From assembly GCF_004298475.1 (NCBI RefSeq), contig NZ_SCRP01000033.1, positions 1 through 64,000 of the forward strand: a DNA stretch of 64,000 nucleotides, written 5' to 3'. Source of the DNA: Paraburkholderia sp. Lineage in GTDB: Bacteria; Pseudomonadota; Gammaproteobacteria; Burkholderiales; Burkholderiaceae. Under the pieces are notes generated by a model. That model was not told where the DNA came from, ran no database searches, and saw nothing but the letters and a program-made list of their open reading frames with translations. This document shows, piece by piece, positions 17,140 to 25,929 of the stretch. The translations under genes were made by a program, and so were the position numbers. How positions within the stretch are numbered: position 1 is the first letter of the stretch; the number at the start of each line of letters is the position of its first letter.

Positions 17140-19185
17140 ATGGAGCACGCCTACGCCCACCTGCTGCACCAGCTCGCCGACCATGCCGGGTTGCTCCTCA
17201 TTTTCGTGTTCGCGGCGGCCTTCCTCGAATCGATGGCGATCATCGGCACGTTCATTCCGGGCAGCACGGCCATGTTCATTGCGGGCGCATTCGTCGGCAC
17301 GGGGACGGTCAATCTCGGCTGGCTGTTCGTCGCGGCCATCGCGGGCGCCGTGGCGGGCGACGCCCTGAGCTACTGGATCGGCCATCGCTATCGCGACTCG
17401 CTCACCGAGATCTGGCCGTTCTCGCGCTACCCCGAGATTCTCGCCAGGGCGAGGGCCTATTTCGCGAGCCAGGGCGCACGCAGCGTGATTCTCGCGCGCT
17501 TCGTCGCGCCGCTGCGCGCGGTCGTGCCGGTGGTCGCCGGCATGGCCGGCATGACGCCGATGCGCTTTCTCACGATGAATGTGCTGTCCGCGCTCATCTG
17601 GGCGCCCGCGCACATCCTGCCGGGCGTGGTATTCGGCGCCTCGCTGCAGATCGCGGGCGTGGTGTCGTTCCGGCTCGTCGTGATCGTGCTGATACTCGCG
17701 CTCGCGGGCTGGCTCATCTGGCGCGTCACGCGCATCCTGCTCCAGCATATCGACGCGTGGGCAAACGCCTCGCGCCTCGCCGCCGCGCGCTGGGTACAGC
17801 GGCACCACGGCGCAGCGGCACGACGGCTCGAACGCCTGCTCGACCCGCAGCAGCCTGCGCTGGGCGCCGTCGTCATGATCACGGGCCTCGTGCCGGTCTT
17901 CGCGGCCATCTTTTCGTATGTGCTGAGCAATGTGCTGCGCGGCGATCCGCTCATGCGGATCGACCAGTCCGTGCGCCAGTTCCTGGGCTCGATCCACAGT
18001 GTCTGGGCCGACGCCGCACTCGCGCGCATCGAAACGCTCGGCAGCAACATCACGCTCGCGGCGCTCATCCTGACCGTCACCGTCTGGATGGCGTTAGAGC
18101 GGCGCTTGCGCACGGTCGCGTACTGGGTCGCGGCGGCGGCGGTCTCGCAACTGGTGATTCTCGCGATCCGCCTTGCGGTCCATCACGCGCTGCCGGGCAG
18201 CGAGAGCGTCACGGCGTTCGTGTTCCCGAGCGACCGCGTGACGTCGATGGTGATCGTCTACGGCTTCCTGATGTTCCTGCTGGTGCGCCGCGCAAACCGG
18301 CTGCAGGCCGCGATGGTGGCCTCGTTCGGCAACGTGATCATCGTGGCCGTGACGTTCGCGGGGCTGTATTTCGAGCGCTTCCTGTTCTCCGATGCGATCG
18401 GCGGCGCGGCGCTCGCGTCGATCTGGGTCACGGCTGTCGTGCTGATGTCGCTGTGGCGCTATCCGCACCGGCCGCCGCAGCGCCGGTTCATGCCTGCGGT
18501 GGTGCTCGCCGTGCTGGCTGCGGCGCTCGGCTTGCAGCGCGGCACGGAACTGCGCAAGGTCCCGCCCGTCGAAACGCCGCCGCTCGTCATCACGCAGATG
18601 GCCTGGACCGATTCGATGTGGAAGACCTTCGCGTGCTACCGGCTCGACATGAAAGGCGAGCGCCGCGAACCGATGACGCTCCAGTGGGCCGCCGATGCCG
18701 ACGGCCTGCGCGCTTCGCTGCGCGACGCGGGCTGGAGCGAGGGCGCGCATTTCTCGATGCGCAACCTGCTTTCGCTCGTGGCGCCGCAGGTGGACGTGCT
18801 GTCGCTGCCGTTGCTGCCCAAGCTGCACAACGGTCTGCCCTCACCGCTCGTGTTCGAGCGCGCACCGGCGCCCGCCGATGCCGCGCACCTGGGCGGCCGG
18901 CGCGACGTGCTGCGCTTCTGGCCGACGGGTTACGCGCTGATGCCCGACGACGACAGCAATGGCAGCAGCGGCGCGGTGCCGATCTGGACCGGCTCGCTGA
19001 TCCACGAGCGGCTACGGCGCGGGTCGTGGCCGTTCAACGTGCTCACGGCTTCGCCCGAGGAGGACGGCAGCGCGCTCGACCTCGCGGCGGCGGGCGAACC
19101 CATGGCATGGCGCGTGCTCACGGTGCCGGGCGGGGCTCGCTGCGAAGGCCGGCCGGTGACGCTGATCGCTTCGCAACAGCGCTAG
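17140..19185 (+). CDS. DedA - PAP2 - LssY_C membrane fusion protein with degenerate PAP2 site
   Basis: A 681-residue inner-membrane protein. Residues ~1-215 are a DedA/SNARE-associated domain (FLESMAIIGTFIPGSTAMFIAGAFVG, AGDALSYWIGHRYRD, LARFVAPLRAVVPVVAGMAGM). Residues ~240-445 are PAP2-phosphatase-like, and ~460-675 form an LssY C-terminal domain. The PAP2 active site is altered: the usual PSGH is PSDR (363-366), and the SRxxxxxH...D motif is reduced to ERFLFSD (~412-418) with no His. Lipid flipping or transport by DedA is plausible, but phosphatase activity looks lost. Stands alone after the CoA-transferase gene. Confidence 0.88.
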   Translation: MEHAYAHLLHQLADHAGLLLIFVFAAAFLESMAIIGTFIPGSTAMFIAGAFVGTGTVNLGWLFVAAIAGAVAGDALSYWIGHRYRDSLTEIWPFSRYPEILARARAYFASQGARSVILARFVAPLRAVVPVVAGMAGMTPMRFLTMNVLSALIWAPAHILPGVVFGASLQIAGVVSFRLVVIVLILALAGWLIWRVTRILLQHIDAWANASRLAAARWVQRHHGAAARRLERLLDPQQPALGAVVMITGLVPVFAAIFSYVLSNVLRGDPLMRIDQSVRQFLGSIHSVWADAALARIETLGSNITLAALILTVTVWMALERRLRTVAYWVAAAAVSQLVILAIRLAVHHALPGSESVTAFVFPSDRVTSMVIVYGFLMFLLVRRANRLQAAMVASFGNVIIVAVTFAGLYFERFLFSDAIGGAALASIWVTAVVLMSLWRYPHRPPQRRFMPAVVLAVLAAALGLQRGTELRKVPPVETPPLVITQMAWTDSMWKTFACYRLDMKGERREPMTLQWAADADGLRASLRDAGWSEGAHFSMRNLLSLVAPQVDVLSLPLLPKLHNGLPSPLVFERAPAPADAAHLGGRRDVLRFWPTGYALMPDDDSNGSSGAVPIWTGSLIHERLRRGSWPFNVLTASPEEDGSALDLAAAGEPMAWRVLTVPGGARCEGRPVTLIASQQR

Positions 19186-19266
19186 CGGCACTAGCCACCA
19201 GCGGCACCAGCGGCACGAAGGGCCGCGCGCGGCCCTTCGGATGCGGCAAAAGCCGCAGCGTTCCCG

Positions 19267-19539
19267 TCAATCCACGCGTTCCGCCCAGCTTCCGTTCGCA
19301 CGGAAGCGGTCGATGCGCTTGCGCGCGTCGGCATAGGCGGCGTCGAGCGCCATGTCGGCTCCAGTGAAGTTGCGCATCATGTCGTGAAAGCGAATGCTTT
19401 GCCCTTCCAGATGCGCGTCGGCGCCGTGGCGGCAGATATAGCCGCTGTAGTGAAACAGCGGTTCCGGCGAGCGCGGCCCGAAAGCCGGAATCGGCAGCAC
19501 CCAGATTTCGAAGCCTTCGTGCTCGGTGTGATCCCACAT
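19267..19539 (-). CDS. Conserved hypothetical protein, 90 residues
   Basis: Small soluble protein (MWDHTEHEGFEIWVLPIPAFGPR..., FHYSGYICRHGADAHLEGQSIRFHDMMRNF), with no signal peptide or membrane segment. The ribosome binding site is GGAGAT on the minus strand. It looks like a family of unknown function found in Burkholderiaceae; no domain was recognised. It is divergent from the DyP gene, with 139 bases between them. Confidence 0.75.
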   Translation of the reverse strand: MWDHTEHEGFEIWVLPIPAFGPRSPEPLFHYSGYICRHGADAHLEGQSIRFHDMMRNFTGADMALDAAYADARKRIDRFRANGSWAERVD

Positions 19540-19678
19540 GGTGTATCTCCATAGCCAGGATGACGACTATCGTCGCATGCGGCGCGCCCCGCCTGCAAAC
19601 GCCCTTTTCTCCAGTTGACTACACTATGCGCTCACGGGGTTTTTCCTTTTCGACCTACGCCAGGGAATCCATCTGATC

Positions 19679-20764
19679 ATGACGCCTTCCAGCGCCCCGC
19701 CCCAACCCCAGTCCGTTTCCACTTCCGTCACGCGCAGCGCGTTCTTCATCGTCGCGACCGTCAACGACGACGACGCCAGCCACGCAACCGTGCGCGCCTG
19801 GTGCGCCGATGTCGCGAATCTCACGCGCGCGGTCGGCAAACGCGTGCCTTCGGGCAATCTCACCTGCGTCGTGGGCTTCGCCTCCGACGCATGGAATCGA
19901 CTCTTCGGCGCGCCGCGTCCTGCCGAATTGCATCCGTTTCGCGAATTCGGCACGGGCGAGCGCATCGCCGTGGCGACGCCGGGCGATCTGCTCCTGCATA
20001 TCCGCGCCGATCAGACCGACCTGTGTTTCGAACTGGCGACGCAGTTGATGACCCGCCTCGAAGGCGCGGTGACGACCGTGGACGAAGTCCACGGCTTTCG
20101 CAACTTCGACATGCGCGCGATCATCGGTTTCGTCGACGGCACGGAAAATCCGGTCGGCGACGAGGCCGCGCATTTCACGGTGATCGGCGACGCCGATCCC
20201 GGCTTCGCGGGCGGCAGCTACGTGCTGGTGCAGAAGTACCTGCACGACATGAAAGGCTGGAACGCGCTGCCGGTGGAGGCGCAGGAGCACATCATCGGCC
20301 GCACGAAGCTCCAGGACATCGAACTCGACGACGCCGTGAAGCCGAGCTGGTCGCACAGTTCGCTCACGACGCTCGAAGACGCCGATGGCGACGAGATCAA
20401 GATCCTGCGCGACAACATGGCGTTCGGCCAGCCCGGCAAGGGCGAATTCGGCACCTACTTCATCGGCTACGCGCGCTCGCCGCAGCCCATCGAACAGATG
20501 CTCGAAAACATGTTCGCCGGTTTGCCGCCCGGCAACTACGACCGCCTGCTCGACTTCAGCCGCGCCGTGACGGGCGGGCTCTTCTTCGTGCCGTCCGAGC
20601 CGCTGCTCGAAGCGCTCGCCGGGCGCGAGCCGCCCGCTGCGCAACCCGTCGCGACACCCGCCGTTGCATCCGAAGTTGCACCCGCCGTTGCACCCGCAGT
20701 TGCAACGTCCGGCGACGGCTCGCTTGCCATCGGATCCCTCAAAGGAGCACCACGGTATGAATAA
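19679..20764 (+). CDS. DyP-type heme peroxidase, encapsulin cargo
   Basis: A 361-residue dye-decolourising peroxidase, class B. The heme-site residues fall exactly where they are in the Rhodococcus enzyme DypB: GFVDG with Asp153, proximal His226 in SWSHSS, and Arg244 and Asn246 in ILRDNM. After the catalytic domain (ends ~315) comes an Ala/Pro/Val linker (~316-344), then the C-terminal targeting peptide GDGSLAIGSLKG. That peptide is the encapsulin-loading signal. The protein is thus packaged inside the shell encoded by the next gene, whose start overlaps its stop by 8 bases. It oxidises substrates with H2O2; the physiological substrate is unknown. Confidence 0.95.
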   Translation: MTPSSAPPQPQSVSTSVTRSAFFIVATVNDDDASHATVRAWCADVANLTRAVGKRVPSGNLTCVVGFASDAWNRLFGAPRPAELHPFREFGTGERIAVATPGDLLLHIRADQTDLCFELATQLMTRLEGAVTTVDEVHGFRNFDMRAIIGFVDGTENPVGDEAAHFTVIGDADPGFAGGSYVLVQKYLHDMKGWNALPVEAQEHIIGRTKLQDIELDDAVKPSWSHSSLTTLEDADGDEIKILRDNMAFGQPGKGEFGTYFIGYARSPQPIEQMLENMFAGLPPGNYDRLLDFSRAVTGGLFFVPSEPLLEALAGREPPAAQPVATPAVASEVAPAVAPAVATSGDGSLAIGSLKGAPRYE

Positions 20765-21557
20765 TCTCCATCGAGAACTGGCGCCCATTTCCACGGCAGC
20801 CTGGTCGCAGATCGAAGAAGAAGTTGCGCGCACATTCAAGCGTCTCGTCGCGGGCCGCCGGGTCGTCGACGTCACGGGTCCGGGCGGAGCCGGTCTCGCA
20901 GGGGTCGGCACGGGCCGCCAGATCGGCATCGAAGCGCCGCTCGAAGGCATTCGTGCGCGCCAGCGCGAGGTGAGGCCTTTGGTCGAGCTGCGCGTACCGT
21001 TCGTGCTGTCGCGCGAGGCGATCGACGACGTCGAGCGCGGCGCAGAAGACTCCGACTGGCAGCCCGCCAAGGACGCAGCCATGCAGCTCGCCTTCGCGGA
21101 AGACCGCGCGATCTTCGACGGCTACCGCGCGGCGCAGATCACCGGCCTCCGCGAAGGCTCGTCGAACCCGGTGCTGGCGCTGCCCACCAACGCCACCGAC
21201 TACCCCACGCTCATCGCGAATGCACTCGAAGAACTGCGCCTGCAAGGCGTGGACGGCCCGTACACGGTGCTGCTCGGCCCGGAGGCCTATACCGCGGTAA
21301 GCGAAGCGAGCGACCGCGGCTATCCGGTCCTCGAACACCTGCGCCACCTCGTGAGCGGCGAAATCATCCTCGTGCCCGCCATCGCCGGAGCCAGCATCCT
21401 AAGCACGCGCGGCGGCGACTTCGCATTCCATCTGGGCCAGGATGTATCGATCGGCTATCTGAGCCACGACGACCAGAGCGTGCGCCTCTATCTGCAAGAG
21501 AGCTTCACGTTTTTGCTGCTGACCGCCGAGGCCTCCGTGTCGGCCAGGCCGGAATAA
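20757..21557 (+). CDS. Family 1 encapsulin shell protein
   Basis: A 266-residue HK97-fold shell protein of the linocin/CFP29 (encapsulin) family, which normally forms a 60-subunit T=1 nanocompartment. Family motifs: [42 protein letters not shown] at the N-terminus, [32 protein letters not shown] in the middle, and [30 protein letters not shown] near the end. Its ribosome binding site (AAAGGAG, 20741-20747) lies inside the codons of the cargo targeting peptide, so cargo and shell are translationally coupled. Confidence 0.96.
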   Translation: MNNLHRELAPISTAAWSQIEEEVARTFKRLVAGRRVVDVTGPGGAGLAGVGTGRQIGIEAPLEGIRARQREVRPLVELRVPFVLSREAIDDVERGAEDSDWQPAKDAAMQLAFAEDRAIFDGYRAAQITGLREGSSNPVLALPTNATDYPTLIANALEELRLQGVDGPYTVLLGPEAYTAVSEASDRGYPVLEHLRHLVSGEIILVPAIAGASILSTRGGDFAFHLGQDVSIGYLSHDDQSVRLYLQESFTFLLLTAEASVSARPE

Positions 21558-21687
21558 GCGCGCTCGCGCGGGCGGGGCGCTGCATTCTCACCCGCGCAGC
21601 CGGAAAGTCGCTAATGGCGTGCGTGGCCGGTATGATGTCGGGTTCGTTTCGCGCAAACGCGCGCAGCAAGGTGCACCGCAAGGCGCG

Positions 21688-21732
21688 GCTGCCGCGCGGT
21701 TGCCGCGCGGTTGCCACGCGGCAGCCGCGCTG
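21688..21732 (+). repeat. Short GC tandem repeat upstream of ppnP
   Basis: CCGCGCGGTTG occurs twice in tandem and is followed by CCACGCGGCAGCCGCGC, which can fold back on it. The stretch lies in the untranslated leader about 50-90 bases before ppnP. It could form a leader hairpin; no riboswitch class was recognised. Confidence 0.45.
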
Positions 21733-21780
21733 TTGCCCACTAACCCCGAATCCAATCACGACGACCAGAGGAAGACCGCC

Positions 21781-22101
21781 ATGACTAAAAGCACGCAATT
21801 CGACCAGGTTTCCGTTCTCAAACGCGCCAACGTCTATTTCGACGGCAAGTGCGTTTCGCACACGGTGCTGTTCGCCGACGGCAGCCGCAAGACGCTCGGC
21901 GTGATCCTGCCCGGCACGCTCAATTTCGGCACCGATGCGCCCGAATTGATGGAAGTGCAGGCGGGCCAATGCCGCATCCGCCTCGACGGCAGCAGCGAAT
22001 GGAAGACCTATGGCGCGGGCGATACGTTCGAAGTGCCGGGCAAGAGCCGCTTCGATATCGACGTGATCGAAACGCTCGACTACGTCTGCAGCTATCTGTG
22101 A
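21781..22101 (+). CDS. ppnP: Pyrimidine/purine nucleoside phosphorylase PpnP
   Basis: A 106-residue cupin-fold protein (formerly DUF1255/YaiE). The near-complete family pattern is visible: [54 protein letters not shown] and [16 protein letters not shown]. PpnP splits nucleosides with phosphate to ribose-1-phosphate and base. It is monocistronic, 223 bases after the encapsulin gene, with an AGAGGAAG ribosome binding site. Confidence 0.95.
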   Translation: MTKSTQFDQVSVLKRANVYFDGKCVSHTVLFADGSRKTLGVILPGTLNFGTDAPELMEVQAGQCRIRLDGSSEWKTYGAGDTFEVPGKSRFDIDVIETLDYVCSYL

Positions 22102-22148
22102 GCGTCCGGGCGGCGAACGCCGCCCGTTCCGCGCGCCTGCCTTGCAGT

Positions 22149-22200
22149 CTGCACGCGCAGGTTGATCGTGCAAACTGCGCGTGCAACTTGCGCGTGCAAC
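22149..22200. repeat. TGCGCGTGCAAC repeat cluster between ppnP and the acyl-CoA operon
   Basis: TGCGCGTGCAAC occurs at 22176-22187 and 22189-22200 (13-base period), with an inverted relative TGCACGCGCA at 22150-22159 and CGTGCAAAC in between. The cluster lies in the intergenic space where two convergent genes end, and the inverted copies could pair as a transcription stop. A related cluster is at 31484-31543. Confidence 0.55.
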
Positions 22201-22204
22201 CTTC

Positions 22205-23350
22205 TTATGCGCCCAGATCCGCGAGCGGATGAACTTCGCTGCGCCAGGGCGACGCGAGAAAATGCTGTACGCTCTCGGGCCGCACTTCGGGCAGCGTGGC
22301 CGGAGCCCAGCGCGGCGTACGGTCCTTGTCCACGAGATGCGCGCGCACGCCCTCGCAGAAATCCCCCTCTTCGATCGCACGCGACACAATGCCGAGTTCC
22401 ATGCGGAAGCTCTCCGCGAGCGTCGACTGGCGGCCGCGCAACAGCGCTTCGCGCGTGACTTCCAGCATCGTCGGCGAATAGTGCGTGAGCGCGTCGAGCG
22501 TTGCCTTCCGCCATGCCTGCGTGTCGGGCGGTGCGGTTTCGTCGTCGAGATCCGTCTGCAACGCGTGGACGATCTGCTCCACCGTCCGGCGCCGCGTGAA
22601 GTACTGCTCGATCAGCGGCGCGTGCGCGGCGAGCGCAGCGGGCTGTGCATCGTGGCACGGCGCGTCGAACACGCGGCGCAGCATCGCATTCACGCCGCCT
22701 TCCATCGTCGCCTGCGCGAGCCGCGCTTCGAATCCGTCGATCCATTCGCCCGGCACGCAGAGATCGGCAAGACTGCAATGGAGCGCGTCCGCACCGGACA
22801 ACATCACGCCGGTCAGGCCCACGTAGAGTTCCATCTCCACGGGCATCGACGCGAGGAAATGCGTCGCGCCGACATCGGGCAGCAAGCCGATGCGCGTCTC
22901 CGGCATCGCGATCTTCGTGCGCGAGGTCGCGACCCGCAGCGTCGCGGCCTGGCCGAGCCCCATGCCGCCGCCCATCGTCACGCCGTCGAGCAGCGCGACG
23001 ATCGGCTTGGAAAACGTGTGCAGCGCGTAATCGAGCCGGTATTCGTCGACGAAGAACTGCCGCCAGCCCGTCCCGCCGAGCACCTCGCCTTGCCGCGCCA
23101 GTTGATACAGCGCACGCACGTCGCCGCCCGCGCAAAAGCCTTTTGAACCGGCGCCGTTGAGGACCATCGCGACGATTTCGTCGTCGGCGCGCACGCGCTC
23201 GATCACGGCCGCGAGATCCCGCACCATCGCGTGCGAAAGCGCATTGAGCGCGGCGGGACGATTGAGCGTCACGATCGCGACGCGGTTGACGACGCGATAC
23301 AGCACTTCAGCTTCCTGAGCGGTCTGCAAGGAAGCGGGTGTTGCACTCAT
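22205..23350 (-). CDS. 3-hydroxyisobutyryl-CoA hydrolase-like enoyl-CoA hydratase/isomerase family protein
   Basis: A 381-residue crotonase-fold protein, longer than ordinary hydratases (~260) and matching the HIBCH/ECH_2 class. Key stretches are GSKGFCAGGDVRALY, KPIVALLDGVTMGGGMGLGQAATLRVAT and AMPETRIGLLPDVGATHFLA. The C-terminal half carries the family's helical extension. HIBCH frees 3-hydroxyisobutyrate from its CoA ester in valine breakdown. Last gene of the minus-strand operon, only 3 bases after the hydratase gene. Confidence 0.9.
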   Translation of the reverse strand: MSATPASLQTAQEAEVLYRVVNRVAIVTLNRPAALNALSHAMVRDLAAVIERVRADDEIVAMVLNGAGSKGFCAGGDVRALYQLARQGEVLGGTGWRQFFVDEYRLDYALHTFSKPIVALLDGVTMGGGMGLGQAATLRVATSRTKIAMPETRIGLLPDVGATHFLASMPVEMELYVGLTGVMLSGADALHCSLADLCVPGEWIDGFEARLAQATMEGGVNAMLRRVFDAPCHDAQPAALAAHAPLIEQYFTRRRTVEQIVHALQTDLDDETAPPDTQAWRKATLDALTHYSPTMLEVTREALLRGRQSTLAESFRMELGIVSRAIEEGDFCEGVRAHLVDKDRTPRWAPATLPEVRPESVQHFLASPWRSEVHPLADLGA

Positions 23351-23353
23351 TGG

Positions 23354-24139
23354 TTAATTCTCCGTTTCTATATGCCAGCGCGGTTTGCGCTTTTCGAGGA
23401 ATGCATTGACGCCTTCGCGCTGGTCGGGGGAATCGAACAGATCGACAAAGCGCTCGCGCTCGAGCGCCAACGCAGCGCCGCGCGGCACGCCGTTACGCGC
23501 CTGATGGATCAGCGTCTTGCTGAATGTGATGGCCTGCGGACTCTGCAACGCCACGCGCGCGGCCATCGCCACCGCGGCTTCGCGCGCGCCGCCGGTCGCG
23601 ACGACCTCTTCGACGAGGCCGATGCGCAGCGCCGTCGCCGCATCCACGCGCTCGCCCGTGAGAATGATGCGCTTGGCCCAGCCCTCGCCCACGAGCCAGG
23701 GCAGCGTTTGCGTGCCGCAGCCGCACGGCAGCAGGCCCACGCTGGCCTCGGGCAGCGCCATCTGCGCATGAGATTCGGCGATGCGGATATCGCAGGCCAG
23801 CGCGCATTCGAGGCCGCCGCCCATCGCGTAGCCGTTGATGGCGGCGATCACGACGGGCCGCGCATTCTGCAGCGTTTCGAACGCCGCGCCGAACGCGCGG
23901 GCCGCTTCGCGCGCCACGTCGCGCTTGCCGTCGGCGAACGCGTTGAGATCCGCGCCCGCGCTGAAGAACTTCGGCCCGCTGCCCGTGATGACCACGGCGC
24001 GCACCTTGTGCTGCACGTTGAACGCTTCGACAACCTGTTGCAGCTGCAACAGACCGTCGACGGTGAACGCGTTCGCGGGCGGACGCGTGAGCGTAATGAC
24101 GGCGACGGCGCCATCATGCGCGTATTCGAATTCGATCAT
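23354..24139 (-). CDS. Enoyl-CoA hydratase
   Basis: A 261-residue crotonase. The oxyanion-hole segments GPKFFSAGADLNAFADG and INGYAMGGGLECALACDIRIAE are intact, and LPEASVGLLPCGCGTQTLPWLVG carries the second catalytic-site loop. It hydrates a 2-enoyl-CoA; by context probably methacrylyl-CoA or a short-chain enoyl-CoA. Lies 20 bases after the CoA-ligase gene in the same operon. Confidence 0.9.
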   Translation of the reverse strand: MIEFEYAHDGAVAVITLTRPPANAFTVDGLLQLQQVVEAFNVQHKVRAVVITGSGPKFFSAGADLNAFADGKRDVAREAARAFGAAFETLQNARPVVIAAINGYAMGGGLECALACDIRIAESHAQMALPEASVGLLPCGCGTQTLPWLVGEGWAKRIILTGERVDAATALRIGLVEEVVATGGAREAAVAMAARVALQSPQAITFSKTLIHQARNGVPRGAALALERERFVDLFDSPDQREGVNAFLEKRKPRWHIETEN

Positions 24140-24159
24140 GCGGGATACTCCGGTCGGAA

Positions 24160-25863
24160 TTAGCGCAGTTCGGGGAAGTCCTCTTCCCAGTACTCGTCGG
24201 GCAAACGCGCGGTGTCGGCGGGACGGTCCATTTCGCGGCGACGCAGTTCCACGCGACGGATCTTGCCAGAGATCGTCTTGGGCAGCTCACTGAACTGCAG
24301 GCGGCGAATCCGCTTGTACGGCGCAAGCTTTTCGCGCGAGAAGCGAAACACTTCGCGTGCGAGATCGGGCCCGGCCTCATAGCCCTGGCGCACGATCACG
24401 AAGGCCTTCGGCACCGAAAGACGCAGCGCATCGGGGCTCGGCACGACGGCCGCCTCGGCAATCGCCTCGTGCTCGATCAGCACGCTCTCCAGTTCGAACG
24501 GGCTGAGCCGGTAATCGGATGACTTGAACACGTCGTCGGCGCGGCCAACGTAGACGTAGGAGCCGTCTTCGCGGCGCATCGCGACATCGGACGTGTGGTA
24601 GTAGCCGTTGCGCATCGCGTATTCGGTTGCGCTCGCATTGTTCGCATAGCCCGTCATGAGCCCGAGCGGCCGGTGCGCGAGCGGCAGCGCGATCTCGCCT
24701 TCGGTCGCGAGCTGGTCGTCGGGATCGACGAGTTCGACGCGATAGCCGGGCAGCGGACGGCCCATCGAACCGGGCACGACGGGCTGGCCCGGCGAATTGC
24801 CGATCTGGCAGGTGGTTTCGGTCTGGCCATAGCCGTCGCGAATCGTGATATTCCACGCGTGGCGCACGCGCTCGATGATCTCGGGATTGAGCGGTTCGCC
24901 CGCACCGATGATCTCGCGCAGCTTCACCGGATAGGTTGCAAGCGGCTCCTGCACGAGCATGCGCCACACCGTGGGCGGCGCACACAGCGTGGTCACGCCG
25001 CATTGCACGAGCGCGTTCAGTGTGTCTTTAGGCACGAAGCGCGCGTAGTTGTAGACGAACACGCAGGCCTGCGCGTTCCAGGGCGCGAAGAAGCAGCTCC
25101 ATGCGTGCTTGGCCCAGCCCGGCGAGCTGATGTTCCAGTGCACGTCGCCGGGCATGAGGCCGATCCAGTACATCGTCGAAAGATGACCGACCGGGTAGCT
25201 CTCGTGCGTGTGCTGGACGAGCTTCGGCTTCGATGTCGTGCCCGAGGTGAAGTAGAGCAGCATCGGATCGCTCGCGCGCGTCGGGCCGTCGGGTACGAAC
25301 GTGGCGCTCGCCTCGCTGGCGCGCGAGAGGTCGATCCAGCCGTCGCGCTGCGCGCCGACCGAAATGCGCTTCACGTTGGCTGCGAGCGCATCGAATTTGC
25401 CGAGTTCCGCCGCATCGACGATGACGTAACGCGCGCCGCCCGTTTCAACGCGCTCGCGCACGTCGTCGGGCGAAAGCTGCGTGGTGGCGGGCAGGACCAC
25501 GGCGCCGAGCTTCATCGCCGCGAGCATCACGTCCCAGAGTTCGACGCGGTTCGGCAGCATGAGCAGCAGGCGGTCGCCGCGCACGACACCATGTTCGCGC
25601 AGGAAATTCGCCACGCGCGAAGAGCGCCCGGACATCTGCGCGAACGAGAGACGCGTGCCGCCGCCGGCGGGATCGTCGACGATCCATAGCGCCGGGTTGT
25701 CGTTGCCGCGCGCCATGACGTCGAAGTAATCGAGCGCCCAGTTGAACGTATCGAGCTTGGGCCATGCGAATTCGCTGTATGCGCGCGCGTAGTCGGTGCG
25801 GTGGCGCAGCAGCAGGTCGCGTGCGTCGAGAAAGGCCTGCGCGGAAGGGGTAAACCCGGTCAT
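24160..25863 (-). CDS. AMP-forming acyl-CoA synthetase (medium/short-chain type)
   Basis: A 567-residue member of the ANL superfamily. The phosphate-binding loop YFTSGTTSKPKLVQHTH, the IRDGYGQTETTCQIG adenine-binding motif, the DVAMRREDGSYVYVGRADDVFKSSDYRLSPFELESVL hinge and the C-terminal PKTISGKIRRVELR lysine are all present, so the enzyme looks complete. It resembles ACSM/acetyl-CoA synthetase-like ligases and would activate a free acid such as isobutyrate. Second gene of the operon. Confidence 0.92.
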   Translation of the reverse strand: MTGFTPSAQAFLDARDLLLRHRTDYARAYSEFAWPKLDTFNWALDYFDVMARGNDNPALWIVDDPAGGGTRLSFAQMSGRSSRVANFLREHGVVRGDRLLLMLPNRVELWDVMLAAMKLGAVVLPATTQLSPDDVRERVETGGARYVIVDAAELGKFDALAANVKRISVGAQRDGWIDLSRASEASATFVPDGPTRASDPMLLYFTSGTTSKPKLVQHTHESYPVGHLSTMYWIGLMPGDVHWNISSPGWAKHAWSCFFAPWNAQACVFVYNYARFVPKDTLNALVQCGVTTLCAPPTVWRMLVQEPLATYPVKLREIIGAGEPLNPEIIERVRHAWNITIRDGYGQTETTCQIGNSPGQPVVPGSMGRPLPGYRVELVDPDDQLATEGEIALPLAHRPLGLMTGYANNASATEYAMRNGYYHTSDVAMRREDGSYVYVGRADDVFKSSDYRLSPFELESVLIEHEAIAEAAVVPSPDALRLSVPKAFVIVRQGYEAGPDLAREVFRFSREKLAPYKRIRRLQFSELPKTISGKIRRVELRRREMDRPADTARLPDEYWEEDFPELR

Positions 25864-25929
25864 CGTCGTCTCCTGTCGCCTATATAGTCATCAACCGTAC
25901 CGCACCTGCTACTTCGCCATCCTTCCCAC

